From positions 1 to 6,430 of the forward strand of contig JAGBRF010000108.1 of NCBI GenBank assembly GCA_017632555.1: DNA of 6,430 nucleotides, given 5' to 3'. Position 1 is the first letter of the stretch, and every line of letters starts with the position of its first letter. Of this stretch, positions 1 to 5,122 are shown in pieces. A model generated the notes under the pieces. The model was not told where the DNA came from, ran no database searches, and saw only the letters and a list, made by a program, of their open reading frames with translations. Position numbers and translations under genes: made by a program. The DNA comes from Alphaproteobacteria bacterium. Lineage in GTDB: Bacteria; Pseudomonadota; Alphaproteobacteria; RF32; UBA3637.

Positions 1-178
1 CCGCCCAGTGAAATTTATCTTGTTCTTCTTCTACATGATAACCTTTTTCAATGGTGGTCAATTTGACTTTGTGTTTGGCTGATAAGATTTGTTTTGCCCG
101 TAATGCCAATGTTGACGATAATTTACCTTTTGAAAAATCGTATTTTTGATGGCCGTCAATAATTAAAATGTTTGTCAT
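1..178 (-). CDS. MdaB-like NAD(P)H:quinone reductase, N-terminal part (runs off the window)
   Basis: Only the first 59 codons are present; the gene continues beyond position 1. The protein begins MTNILIIDGHQKYDFSKGKL and continues SSTLALRAKQIL. This matches the first beta strand and phosphate-binding loop of flavodoxin-fold quinone reductases of the MdaB/NQO family (E. coli MdaB starts MSNILIINGAKKFAHSNGQL). Known members use FAD and NAD(P)H for two-electron quinone reduction in the cytoplasm, protecting against redox cycling. The ATG at 176-178 is preceded by a strong AAGGAGG at 185-191 with 6 nt spacing, which supports this start. It is divergent from tag across a 98 bp gap. The cofactor and quinone pocket residues lie outside the window, so the family call rests on the N-terminus alone. 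Other flavodoxin-like NAD(P)H oxidoreductases remain possible. Confidence 0.72.
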   Translation of the reverse strand, partial: MTNILIIDGHQKYDFSKGKLSSTLALRAKQILSAKHKVKLTTIEKGYHVEEEQDKFHWA

Positions 179-226
179 AAAATGCCTCCTTTGCTAAAAT
201 TAAAGAAAAGTTTTGCTTTATTCAAT

Positions 227-255
227 CTGACAAAAAGATTATGATGAACTATCAG
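227..255 (+). promoter_or_regulatory. Possible weak sigma-70 promoter for tag
   Basis: CTGACA at 227-232 (5 of 6 to TTGACA) is followed after 17 nt by TATCAG at 250-255 (4 of 6 to TATAAT). A second candidate -10, TATGAT at 240-245, has no good -35. Either would give a short leader ending in the AAAGGA Shine-Dalgarno site at 266-271. The match is weak and the two alternatives cannot be separated by eye. Confidence 0.25.
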
Positions 256-276
256 ATATAAAAAGAAAGGAATAAA

Positions 277-816
277 ATGAAGCGGTGTTCTTGGGTCAAT
301 TTGTCCGAACCGGAATATATCCAATATCACGATACGGAATGGGGCGTTCCCGTTTACGATGATAAAAAGTTGTTTGAAATGTTGTTGTTGGAAAGTTTCC
401 AAGCAGGGTTGTCTTGGCTGACTATCTTAAAACGCAGAAAAGAATTTGCAAAAGCATTTGATAATTTCGATGTGAAAAAGGTTGCTTCTTATGATGAAAA
501 AAAAGTGGCCGATTTGATGCAAAATGAAAAAATTATCTGTCATCGTTTGAAAATTCAATCAGCGATATCAAACGCTCGTGTTTTTATTCAAATTCAAAAA
601 GAGTGGGGCGGCTTTTCAAATTACCTGTGGCATTGGACGGATAATAAAATTATTCACGGAAACGGAACGAATACGCAGTCGGCTTTGTCCGATAAAATTT
701 CTGCCGATTTGCAAAAACGGGGAATGAAGTTTGTCGGTTCTGTTATTATTTATTCTTATTTGCAGGCCGTTGGCGTTATCAACGATCACCAAAAAGGTTG
801 TTTTAAGGCCGTTTAA
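277..816 (+). CDS. tag: DNA-3-methyladenine glycosylase I (Tag)
   Basis: This 179-residue protein is the normal length for Tag, which removes N3-methyladenine from alkylated DNA as the first step of base excision repair. It aligns with E. coli Tag almost end to end. The N-terminus is MKRCSWV, the motif YHDTEWGVP lies at about 17-25, LESFQAGLSW at 38-47, and the C-terminus has KFVGS then NDHQKGC. The zinc-snap ligands are all visible as Cys4, His18, His171 and Cys175. Glu39 and Trp47 match the E. coli Glu38 and Trp46 of the base-recognition pocket. The ATG at 277 has AAAGGA at 266-271, 5 nt upstream. The gene is divergent from the MdaB-like gene and is followed at 827 by the promoter of the lipoprotein gene, so it is probably its own transcript, although no terminator is visible after its stop. 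Nothing looks damaged or unusual. Confidence 0.97.
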   Translation: MKRCSWVNLSEPEYIQYHDTEWGVPVYDDKKLFEMLLLESFQAGLSWLTILKRRKEFAKAFDNFDVKKVASYDEKKVADLMQNEKIICHRLKIQSAISNARVFIQIQKEWGGFSNYLWHWTDNKIIHGNGTNTQSALSDKISADLQKRGMKFVGSVIIYSYLQAVGVINDHQKGCFKAV

Positions 817-826
817 TACTTTGCTC

Positions 827-855
827 TTGACAAAAATTTAGCAGATGTATAGAAT
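827..855 (+). promoter_or_regulatory. Near-consensus sigma-70 promoter of the lipoprotein gene
   Basis: A perfect TTGACA at 827-832 is followed by a 17 nt spacer and TAGAAT at 850-855 (5 of 6). Transcription would be expected to start 6-8 nt after the -10, around 861-863, which is the A of the ATG at 863. The message would then have essentially no 5' leader. The in-frame ATG at 845 lies between the -35 and -10 boxes, so it would not be on this transcript. Confidence 0.62.
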
Positions 856-862
856 GCTCGTT

Positions 863-1195
863 ATGAAAAAATGTTGGTTACTTTTATTTGTTTTGGTATT
901 GGTGGCGTGTGCTTCACCGGAAGACAGTCGCGTTGATACAATTCTGTCAATGGCGCGTTCACCGTCAATCGGTTTGTTGGAAGGCAAAACGCCCGAACAA
1001 GTTCGCGATTTAATGGGCGACCCGACATTCGTGCGTAAAGAAAAGCCAAATGAATCTTGGGTGTTTAAGGCTCCGGATTGCGCCGTGTTTGTGTTTTTTG
1101 ATGAAAACGGTATTTCCACTTTTACGGAAAAGAAAGGTTCTTGCGATAAAAAGGTTGCGCACCGTATTTTATCCGCCCGTAAAGATTCTCTTTAA
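863..1195 (+). CDS. Small outer-membrane-type lipoprotein, BamE/SmpA-like
   Basis: With the ATG at 863 the protein is 110 residues. It has a classic lipoprotein signal: MKKCW, a hydrophobic run, then lipobox L13-V14-A15-Cys16. Cys16 would be lipidated and become the mature N-terminus. Ala at +2 suggests Lol-dependent sorting to the outer membrane. The mature part contains GKTPEQVRDLMGDPTFVRKE (41-60) and a following ESWVF. This resembles the repeat core of SmpA/OmlA (BamE-like) lipoproteins, in which a short helix and a G-x-P turn precede beta strands. Cys73 and Cys94 could form a disulfide. An in-frame ATG 18 nt upstream (845) would add MYRMLV, but it has no Shine-Dalgarno site and sits inside the promoter. 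The 863 start also lacks one, which fits leaderless translation. The family assignment is by motif only, and a role in Bam-complex outer membrane assembly is not shown. Confidence 0.8.
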   Translation: MKKCWLLLFVLVLVACASPEDSRVDTILSMARSPSIGLLEGKTPEQVRDLMGDPTFVRKEKPNESWVFKAPDCAVFVFFDENGISTFTEKKGSCDKKVAHRILSARKDSL

Positions 1196-1212
1196 TTAAA
1201 ATTTTTGAATAT

Positions 1213-1243
1213 AAAAAAATACCGGTAGTTTCCCACCGGTATT
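1213..1243 (-). terminator. Rho-independent terminator of the pilin gene
   Basis: An inverted repeat AATACCGGT (1218-1226) and ACCGGTATT (1235-1243) encloses an 8 nt loop. Read on the minus strand, the hairpin runs into seven consecutive T residues (1219-1213), a textbook intrinsic terminator 25 nt after the pilin stop codon. On the plus strand the hairpin is followed by a less regular GATTTATT, so it may act less efficiently as a terminator for the convergent lipoprotein gene. Confidence 0.85.
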
Positions 1244-1267
1244 GATTTATTGACCTTATCCGTTTGA

Positions 1268-1576
1268 TTAGGCTTCCGTTGTTACGTAGTCGATAATCAA
1301 ACCGGCGATGGCGACAATGCCCAAGCCTACGCATAAAGCAGCGAACCATTTCCAATGCAATTTGCCGAAAATAGCCCAGAATGCTAATACGATCAAGCCG
1401 AAACCGCCAACGATGAAGATCATCTTACGGGCGTTCTGGAACGCATCAGTTACTTTACCGAAAGCAACTTGCCAAGCGTCACCTACATTAGCTGGATCGT
1501 CAGCGAAAGCGTTGCCAGACCACAATAAGACTCCGGCGAATAACGCAAAGGCCAAAATAGAGAATAATCTTTTCAT
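1268..1576 (-). CDS. TrbC/VirB2-family pilin-like protein
   Basis: The 102-residue protein has the architecture of conjugative and type IV secretion pilins. A long signal peptide ends near GNAFA-DD (cleavage after about Ala25). An amphipathic stretch follows, then two membrane segments (about 52-70, IFIVGGFGLIVLAFWAIF, and 77-96, WFAALCVGLGIVAIAGLIID) joined by a short basic, tryptophan-rich loop GKLHWKW. In VirB2 the processed protein sits in the inner membrane with this loop inside and is drawn into the pilus. The phrases NARKMIFIVGGFG and GKLHWKWFAAL are typical of alphaproteobacterial VirB2/TrbC proteins. The ATG at 1574-1576 is preceded by AGGAGGT, a perfect anti-16S complement. The gene has its own strong promoter and terminator, so it looks monocistronic and highly expressed. 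No other secretion gene is in the window. A different small two-helix membrane protein cannot be excluded. Confidence 0.8.
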   Translation of the reverse strand: MKRLFSILAFALFAGVLLWSGNAFADDPANVGDAWQVAFGKVTDAFQNARKMIFIVGGFGLIVLAFWAIFGKLHWKWFAALCVGLGIVAIAGLIIDYVTTEA

Positions 1577-1580
1577 AGTA

Positions 1581-1587
1581 ACCTCCT
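1581..1587 (-). promoter_or_regulatory. Perfect Shine-Dalgarno site of the pilin gene
   Basis: Read on the minus strand this is AGGAGGT, with 4-5 nt to the ATG at 1576. It is the longest match to the 16S rRNA tail in the window and fits abundant production of a structural pilin. Confidence 0.85.
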
Positions 1588-1619
1588 GTTAAAAAGTTCT
1601 TTTCCCTATACCCTCTTCT

Positions 1620-1648
1620 ATTATAACAGAAAGAGTACTTATTGTCTA
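1620..1648 (-). promoter_or_regulatory. Strong extended -10 promoter of the pilin gene
   Basis: On the minus strand TAGACA (1648-1643, 5 of 6 to the -35 consensus) is followed by a 17 nt spacer and a perfect TATAAT (1625-1620). A TG one base upstream of the -10 (1628-1627) makes it an extended -10 element. The expected start near 1613 gives a leader of about 37 nt carrying the AGGAGGT site. It is the best promoter in the window. Confidence 0.75.
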
Positions 1649-1673
1649 GCATTTTTTTACATAGCTGTCCAAT

Positions 1674-1701
1674 ACTTTTTTATAAAATTCCCCAAAAAAG
1701 T
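1674..1701. repeat. AT-rich 8 bp inverted repeat downstream of the uracil-DNA glycosylase gene
   Basis: ACTTTTTT (1674-1681) and AAAAAAGT (1694-1701) are perfect inverted repeats around a 12 nt loop. They lie between the glycosylase stop and the pilin promoter. The stem is almost all A-T and has no U-tract after it on the minus strand, so it is at best a weak terminator. It could equally be chance in AT-rich spacer, and no other structure was seen in this gap. Confidence 0.25.
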
Positions 1702-1726
1702 TAAAATTTAGGAATAAAGTTTTATA

Positions 1727-2353
1727 TTAGGAAAAAAATCCTTTATTTATGCTTCCGATTTTTTCAAAAATCGCATCAAACATTTCTTGCGTCAATTGAC
1801 GTGTGTTGATGTTGTATCGGGAACAATGATAACTGTCCACCAAATAAACGTCATCTGTCAGGCGATGTACGTTTCCGTGCGCAAAAGGAAAAGCACTTTG
1901 TTTTAATCCGAACGCCTTTAACACGGATTGATGTGAAATACGTCCCAAGCAAAGAATAATATGTAAATTTTTCATACTTTGAATGGTGGCTTTTAATCGT
2001 TCATTACAATTGTTGATTTCATCCGGTGTCGGTTTGTTTTCCGGCGGAACGCAACCGACCGCATTTGTAATCAGTGCATTTTTTAATTGAAGCGAATCAT
2101 CTTTTCTTTGTTGATAAACACCGCTTGCCCAACCGAATTTTAACAATGTTTCATACAAGATTATACCGGCATAATCACCTGTAAAAGGTCGCCCGGTACG
2201 ATTCGCCCCTTTTAATCCCGGGGCCAGTCCGACAACCAGTAAACGACCATTGGTATCGCCAAAATTAGGAACGGGTGCATTAAAAAAATCAGGATATAAT
2301 TCTTTGTTTTTTTGAATGAATTGACATAAACGAGGGCATTTGTTGCATATCAT
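1727..2353 (-). CDS. Uracil-DNA glycosylase, family 5 (UdgB-like), iron-sulfur type
   Basis: The 208-residue protein carries the hallmarks of family-5 uracil-DNA glycosylases, which excise uracil and some deaminated purines. It starts MICNKCPRLC. It contains PVPNFGD (27-33), then GLAPGLKGANRTGRPFTGD (42-60), NAVGCVPPENKPTP (97-110) and the C-terminal motif SYHCSRYNINT (174-184). GLAPG rather than GEAPG at the active-site loop separates family 5 from family 4. Four cysteines at the expected places (Cys3, Cys6, Cys101, Cys116) are likely 4Fe-4S ligands. His176 and Asn181 lie in the leucine-loop motif. The residue after His176 is Cys177, where family members often have Pro. The reading frame stays open upstream to 2509, but the ATG at 2353 has AAGGA (2363-2367) and begins exactly at the conserved cysteine pair. 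A longer start would overlap divK. The gene is divergent from divK. Confidence 0.9.
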   Translation of the reverse strand: MICNKCPRLCQFIQKNKELYPDFFNAPVPNFGDTNGRLLVVGLAPGLKGANRTGRPFTGDYAGIILYETLLKFGWASGVYQQRKDDSLQLKNALITNAVGCVPPENKPTPDEINNCNERLKATIQSMKNLHIILCLGRISHQSVLKAFGLKQSAFPFAHGNVHRLTDDVYLVDSYHCSRYNINTRQLTQEMFDAIFEKIGSINKGFFS

Positions 2354-2365
2354 TTGAAAAAATCC

Positions 2366-2395
2366 TTGTCTTTTTATTTTGTTTGCTGTTATGAT
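2366..2395 (+). promoter_or_regulatory. Extended -10 promoter of divK
   Basis: TTGTCT at 2366-2371 (4 of 6) is followed by 18 nt and TATGAT at 2390-2395 (5 of 6). TG at 2387-2388 is in the extended -10 position. The expected start near 2402 leaves a leader of about 28 nt. No TTAA-N7-TTAA CtrA box is visible in this 76 bp gap. Confidence 0.5.
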
Positions 2396-2419
2396 AAAAG
2401 AAAAGGTTTGCTTTTGCAA
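2391..2419 (-). promoter_or_regulatory. Possible promoter of the uracil-DNA glycosylase gene, overlapping that of divK
   Basis: On the minus strand TTGCAA (2419-2414, 4 of 6) precedes TATCAT (2396-2391, 5 of 6) with a 17 nt spacer. Its -10 overlaps the divK -10 on the other strand because TTATGATAA is nearly self-complementary. The two genes could be fired alternately from one opened region. The match is moderate. Confidence 0.35.
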
Positions 2420-2423
2420 GGAG
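2418..2423 (+). promoter_or_regulatory. Shine-Dalgarno site that fixes the divK start
   Basis: AAGGAG lies 6 nt before the ATG at 2430. The frame is open upstream from an ATG at 2379, but that one lies inside the promoter and has no ribosome binding site, so 2430 is chosen. Confidence 0.85.
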
Positions 2424-2429
2424 AATAAA

Positions 2430-2795
2430 ATGGCAAAGATTTTGATTGTAGAAGATAATGAAATGAATATGCGCTTGTTTTCGGATTTATTGAAATCGCG
2501 CGGATACACTGTCTTGCAATGTATGGAAGGGCAAAAAGCTTTATCGATTGTTCGTTCTGAACATCCGGATTTGGTTTTAATGGATATTCAAATGCCCGGC
2601 ATTTCGGGGTTGGAAGTGACCGCTTTAATTCGTCAATCAAAAGATGTCGCTAAAACAAAAATCGTTGCCGTTACGGCCTTTGCCATGAAGGGTGATGAAC
2701 AAAAAATCATAGACGGCGGTTGTGACGGTTATATTGCCAAACCGATTGCTGTGCCTGAATTTTTGGCAACTGTCGATAAATTTTTAAGCAAATAA
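2430..2795 (+). CDS. divK: DivK-like single-domain response regulator
   Basis: The 121-residue protein is a bare receiver domain with no output domain. It starts MAKILIVEDNEMNMRLF, close to Caulobacter DivK (MTKKVLIVEDNELNMKLF). It shares LMDIQMPGISGLEVT (50-64), VAVTAFAMKGDE (79-90), GGC and AKPI. The acidic pocket is Glu8-Asp9, the phosphoacceptor Asp52, the switch Thr82 and the lysine Lys104. DivK is phosphorylated by polar histidine kinases and, through DivL-CckA, controls the master regulator CtrA and asymmetric division in Alphaproteobacteria. In Caulobacter divK is followed by the diguanylate cyclase gene pleD. Here the next gene is a convergent LD-carboxypeptidase, so no pleD is linked. 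The 3' end overlaps that gene by 12 bp and no terminator is visible. Another orphan CheY-like regulator is possible, but the sequence match is strong. Confidence 0.92.
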   Translation: MAKILIVEDNEMNMRLFSDLLKSRGYTVLQCMEGQKALSIVRSEHPDLVLMDIQMPGISGLEVTALIRQSKDVAKTKIVAVTAFAMKGDEQKIIDGGCDGYIAKPIAVPEFLATVDKFLSK

Positions 2796-3671
2796 ATCGT
2801 ATTCAAACGATAAGGTATCTTTACTGATTTGTCCCTGTGATCCGATCGGCATAATGATTCGTGTATCGCTGTGTCCATAGGGCAGACCCGTCCACATTTG
2901 AACATTGGGCAATCTTTCGGATAAATCCATCAAAACTTCCACCATCAAACCATCGTTTTCATCGGAAGATATACATTTATAAAAATCACCGAAGATGACA
3001 CCGGCGACTTGATCGAAAACACCGGCCAAACGCAACTGAGTCAACATTCTGTCGATTTTATACGGTTCTTCCATAACGTCTTCCAAAAACAATAAACAGT
3101 TTTTGAAATCCGGTTGATAAGCCGTTCCAATCAGTTCAGATACCAATGATAACGTTCCGCCAATCAGTGCGCCGGATACGTCTTTATGTTTTTTTGATAA
3201 AGGTTGCAAAGCCAAAGAAATGGATCCGTTTTTTAATACTAAATCAAAGCTTTTTTCCAACATTTTATCAACGTTTACGGCATCGGCAATATCACGGCGT
3301 GGGGATAATCCGGTCCAACTTTTTAATCCGGCTTTTGCCCATAAACCCAATTGCAAAGCAGTTGTATCCGAAAAACCGATTAAAGGTTTTTTGTTTTTCT
3401 TTATTTCATCAAAATCCAACAAATCCAAAATGCGTGCTGAACCGTAGCCGCCTTTCATGGCCAACATCAAATCGATGTTTTTATCTTTGAATAATTCCAT
3501 AACATCGGATGCACGTTCCTTGTCCGTTCCCGATAAAAAACGTTCGTATGAAAACAGGTGAGTGGCTTGCGCTACATCAAAGCCTTTTTCCTTAAACCAC
3601 GCATTTATTTTTTCCATATTTATCGGACTGTAAGAAGGGCTGGACGGATTGAATATACCAATTGTTTTCAT
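2784..3671 (-). CDS. ldcA: LD-carboxypeptidase (peptidase family S66)
   Basis: The 295-residue protein is the usual S66 length. These cytoplasmic serine peptidases cut the L,D bond before the terminal D-Ala of murein tetrapeptide, giving the tripeptide for recycling. The Ser-Glu-His triad is visible. Ser101 is in GFSDTTAL. Glu197 is in FLEDVMEEPYKIDRML. His267 is in LPYGHSDTRIIMPIG. The N-terminal IGIFNPSSP and the MKGGYGSARILD segment (about 72-84) are also family signatures. The absence of a signal peptide fits a cytoplasmic enzyme. The start codon overlaps the stop of the upstream Mur ligase gene in an ATGA, with GGAG at 3679-3682 inside that gene. The two are therefore one operon with translational coupling. 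The gene ends inside the divK 3' end. The coupling to a Mur ligase supports LdcA rather than a microcin-immunity MccF role within S66. Confidence 0.93.
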   Translation of the reverse strand: MKTIGIFNPSSPSYSPINMEKINAWFKEKGFDVAQATHLFSYERFLSGTDKERASDVMELFKDKNIDLMLAMKGGYGSARILDLLDFDEIKKNKKPLIGFSDTTALQLGLWAKAGLKSWTGLSPRRDIADAVNVDKMLEKSFDLVLKNGSISLALQPLSKKHKDVSGALIGGTLSLVSELIGTAYQPDFKNCLLFLEDVMEEPYKIDRMLTQLRLAGVFDQVAGVIFGDFYKCISSDENDGLMVEVLMDLSERLPNVQMWTGLPYGHSDTRIIMPIGSQGQISKDTLSFEYDLFA

Positions 3672-5044
3672 TTGTTATCTCCAACTGCTGTTAAAATATC
3701 TTTTGCCAAATTTGTCAAAGTGCCATCACGCGCACCCATAACGACAATGCGGTCACCCGATTGAGCTTGCCTTGCTATAAATTCGGGAATGTCGGCGCGA
3801 TCTTCAAAGAAGAATGCTTTTTTGCCTTTGGCTGTCAATGCTGTGACCAAATCTTTTGATGAAATATCTTTGGCAACCGTCCCGCCTTGATAGAAAATTT
3901 CGGGGAAAATCAAAACATCATCAGAACCGGTTTTTGTTGCAAAAGCTTCAATCAACTCATTTTTCATTAAACGAGTCGGTGTGAACCCGTGCGGTTGAAA
4001 CACCGCCCAAAGTGTGTGATTATCCCGATGTAATGTTTGTAATGATGCGGATATTTTTTCCGGATTATGCGCATAATCATCAAAAACGGTAATGTCGTTG
4101 ACTGTGCCGATTTTTTCCAAACGGCGTTTTGTTCCTTTGAAAGAAGCCAAAGCATCGGCCGATTTTTCCAAATCAACACCGGCCAGTAAAGCAGCGCCCA
4201 TGGCGGCCAGTGCATTTTCGATATTGTGCTTTCCCATTACTTGTAAATGTGTGGTAATACCATTTACTTTAAAGTCAATTCCCTGGTCGGTCGGGGTTAT
4301 GTCGGTTGCAATCAGGCCGGCACCACTGTCTTTTTGACAAGAAAAAGTAATTGTGTTCGGGTGAACGTTTCTGAAAGCCGCTGTTTCGGCACAATCCAAA
4401 TTTAAGACAACGCCTTTTTTTGTGCGTTCAATAAATTCTTTGAACAAAGGACGTAATTCCGCCAACGGTTTATGGTCCAACGATATGTTGGAAACGATGG
4501 ATATTGCCGGATTATAAAGTTCAATCGTTCCGTCCGATTCATCGGATTCAATTACACAAAAATCACCGGATCCCATAATAAAGTTGGAAGGTTCTTTATC
4601 TGTTTCATAAGTGTTGATTAAAATACCGCCATTGATGATGGTCGGTGATAACCCGCAAACGCTTAAAATATGTCCGACCATTGCCGTAATGGTCGTTTTT
4701 CCGCTGGTTCCGCCAACGGCGATACCGGTATAGCTGTGCAAAATTTCCGCCAACATTTCGGCGCGTCTGCGAATTTTTAAGTTTAATTGGCGTGCTTTTT
4801 GAACATCGGGAATTTGGGCTTCAATGGCTGTTGATGTCACAAAATAATCGATGTCATCGGTTACACCGGAACCGTCTTGCGGGAAAATTTGAATACCCAA
4901 ACTTTGCAAAAATTCTTTTGTTTTTGTATTGTCCCCTAAATCAAAAGCTCTGTCCGACCCAAAGACTTGATTTCCTTTCAATGCAAGGTATTGAGCAATT
5001 GAGCTCATTCCTATTCCGCCGATACCGCAAAAATAATATTTCAT
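3668..5044 (-). CDS. MurC/Mpl-type Mur ligase, probably murein-tripeptide recycling ligase
   Basis: The 458-residue protein has the three Mur-ligase domains. An N-terminal UDP-sugar binding fold with GIGGIGMSS (7-15) comes first. A central ATPase follows, with P-loop GGTSGKTT (111-118), ESDESDG (166-172), SLDHK (188-192) and HNIEN (273-277). The C-terminal domain has KGTKRRLE (303-310) and DDYAHNPEK (322-330). The first two domains resemble MurC (UDP-MurNAc:L-alanine ligase). KGTKRRLE instead resembles Mpl, which joins the recycled tripeptide to UDP-MurNAc. DDYAHNP differs from the DD-HHP found in both. Coupling to ldcA by a 4 bp overlap, outside any visible division and cell-wall cluster, argues for an Mpl-like role. 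That is an inference, and biosynthetic MurC cannot be excluded from the sequence. The ATG at 5042-5044 has AAAGGA at 5052-5057. No signal peptide is present, so it is cytoplasmic. Confidence 0.85.
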   Translation of the reverse strand: MKYYFCGIGGIGMSSIAQYLALKGNQVFGSDRAFDLGDNTKTKEFLQSLGIQIFPQDGSGVTDDIDYFVTSTAIEAQIPDVQKARQLNLKIRRRAEMLAEILHSYTGIAVGGTSGKTTITAMVGHILSVCGLSPTIINGGILINTYETDKEPSNFIMGSGDFCVIESDESDGTIELYNPAISIVSNISLDHKPLAELRPLFKEFIERTKKGVVLNLDCAETAAFRNVHPNTITFSCQKDSGAGLIATDITPTDQGIDFKVNGITTHLQVMGKHNIENALAAMGAALLAGVDLEKSADALASFKGTKRRLEKIGTVNDITVFDDYAHNPEKISASLQTLHRDNHTLWAVFQPHGFTPTRLMKNELIEAFATKTGSDDVLIFPEIFYQGGTVAKDISSKDLVTALTAKGKKAFFFEDRADIPEFIARQAQSGDRIVVMGARDGTLTNLAKDILTAVGDNK

Positions 5045-5062
5045 ATTTTATTCCTTTACGAA

Positions 5063-5107
5063 TTGAAATTATTTTTGTATAGTATAAGATAAATGAACAA
5101 ATGTAAA
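5063..5107. promoter_or_regulatory. Overlapping divergent promoters for the Mur ligase operon and the secreted-protein gene
   Basis: For the plus strand, TTGAAA (5063-5068, 5 of 6) precedes TAAGAT (5085-5090) at 16 nt, or the better -10 TATAAG (5083-5088) at a short 14 nt. For the minus strand, TTTACA (5107-5102, 5 of 6) precedes TATACT (5086-5081, 5 of 6) at a short 15 nt. The core TATAGTATA is nearly self-complementary, so the two -10 elements overlap. The spacers are not ideal, so exact starts are uncertain. Confidence 0.38.
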
Positions 5108-5111
5108 GAAG

Positions 5112-5116
5112 AGGAG
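5112..5116 (+). promoter_or_regulatory. Shine-Dalgarno site that fixes the start of the secreted-protein gene
   Basis: AGGAG lies 6 nt before the ATG at 5123. The upstream in-frame ATG at 5093 would put the charged string MNKCKEEEIK before the signal peptide and has no ribosome binding site, so 5123 is preferred. Confidence 0.85.
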
Positions 5117-5122
5117 ATAAAA

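Noticed and set aside
803..816. TTAA-N6-TTAA resembling a CtrA binding box at the end of tag
   Set aside because: The spacer is 6 nt rather than the 7 nt of the CtrA consensus, it overlaps the coding end and stop of tag, and such pairs arise easily in AT-rich DNA.
838..1119. Minus-strand open frame opposite the lipoprotein gene
   Set aside because: Low-complexity shadow of the plus-strand gene, which has a promoter, a lipobox and family-like motifs.
2354..2509. N-terminal extension of the uracil-DNA glycosylase from an upstream ATG
   Set aside because: It would overlap divK and its promoter, adds no conserved sequence, and the ATG at 2353 has a Shine-Dalgarno site and begins at the conserved cysteine motif.
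2796..2811. Small hairpin ATCGT / ACGAT just after the divK stop, as a possible terminator
   Set aside because: Only a 5 bp stem with no U-tract after it, and it lies in ldcA coding sequence.
3146..3490. Plus-strand open frame opposite ldcA
   Set aside because: The minus strand encodes a complete S66 enzyme with all catalytic residues; the plus-strand product resembles no protein family.
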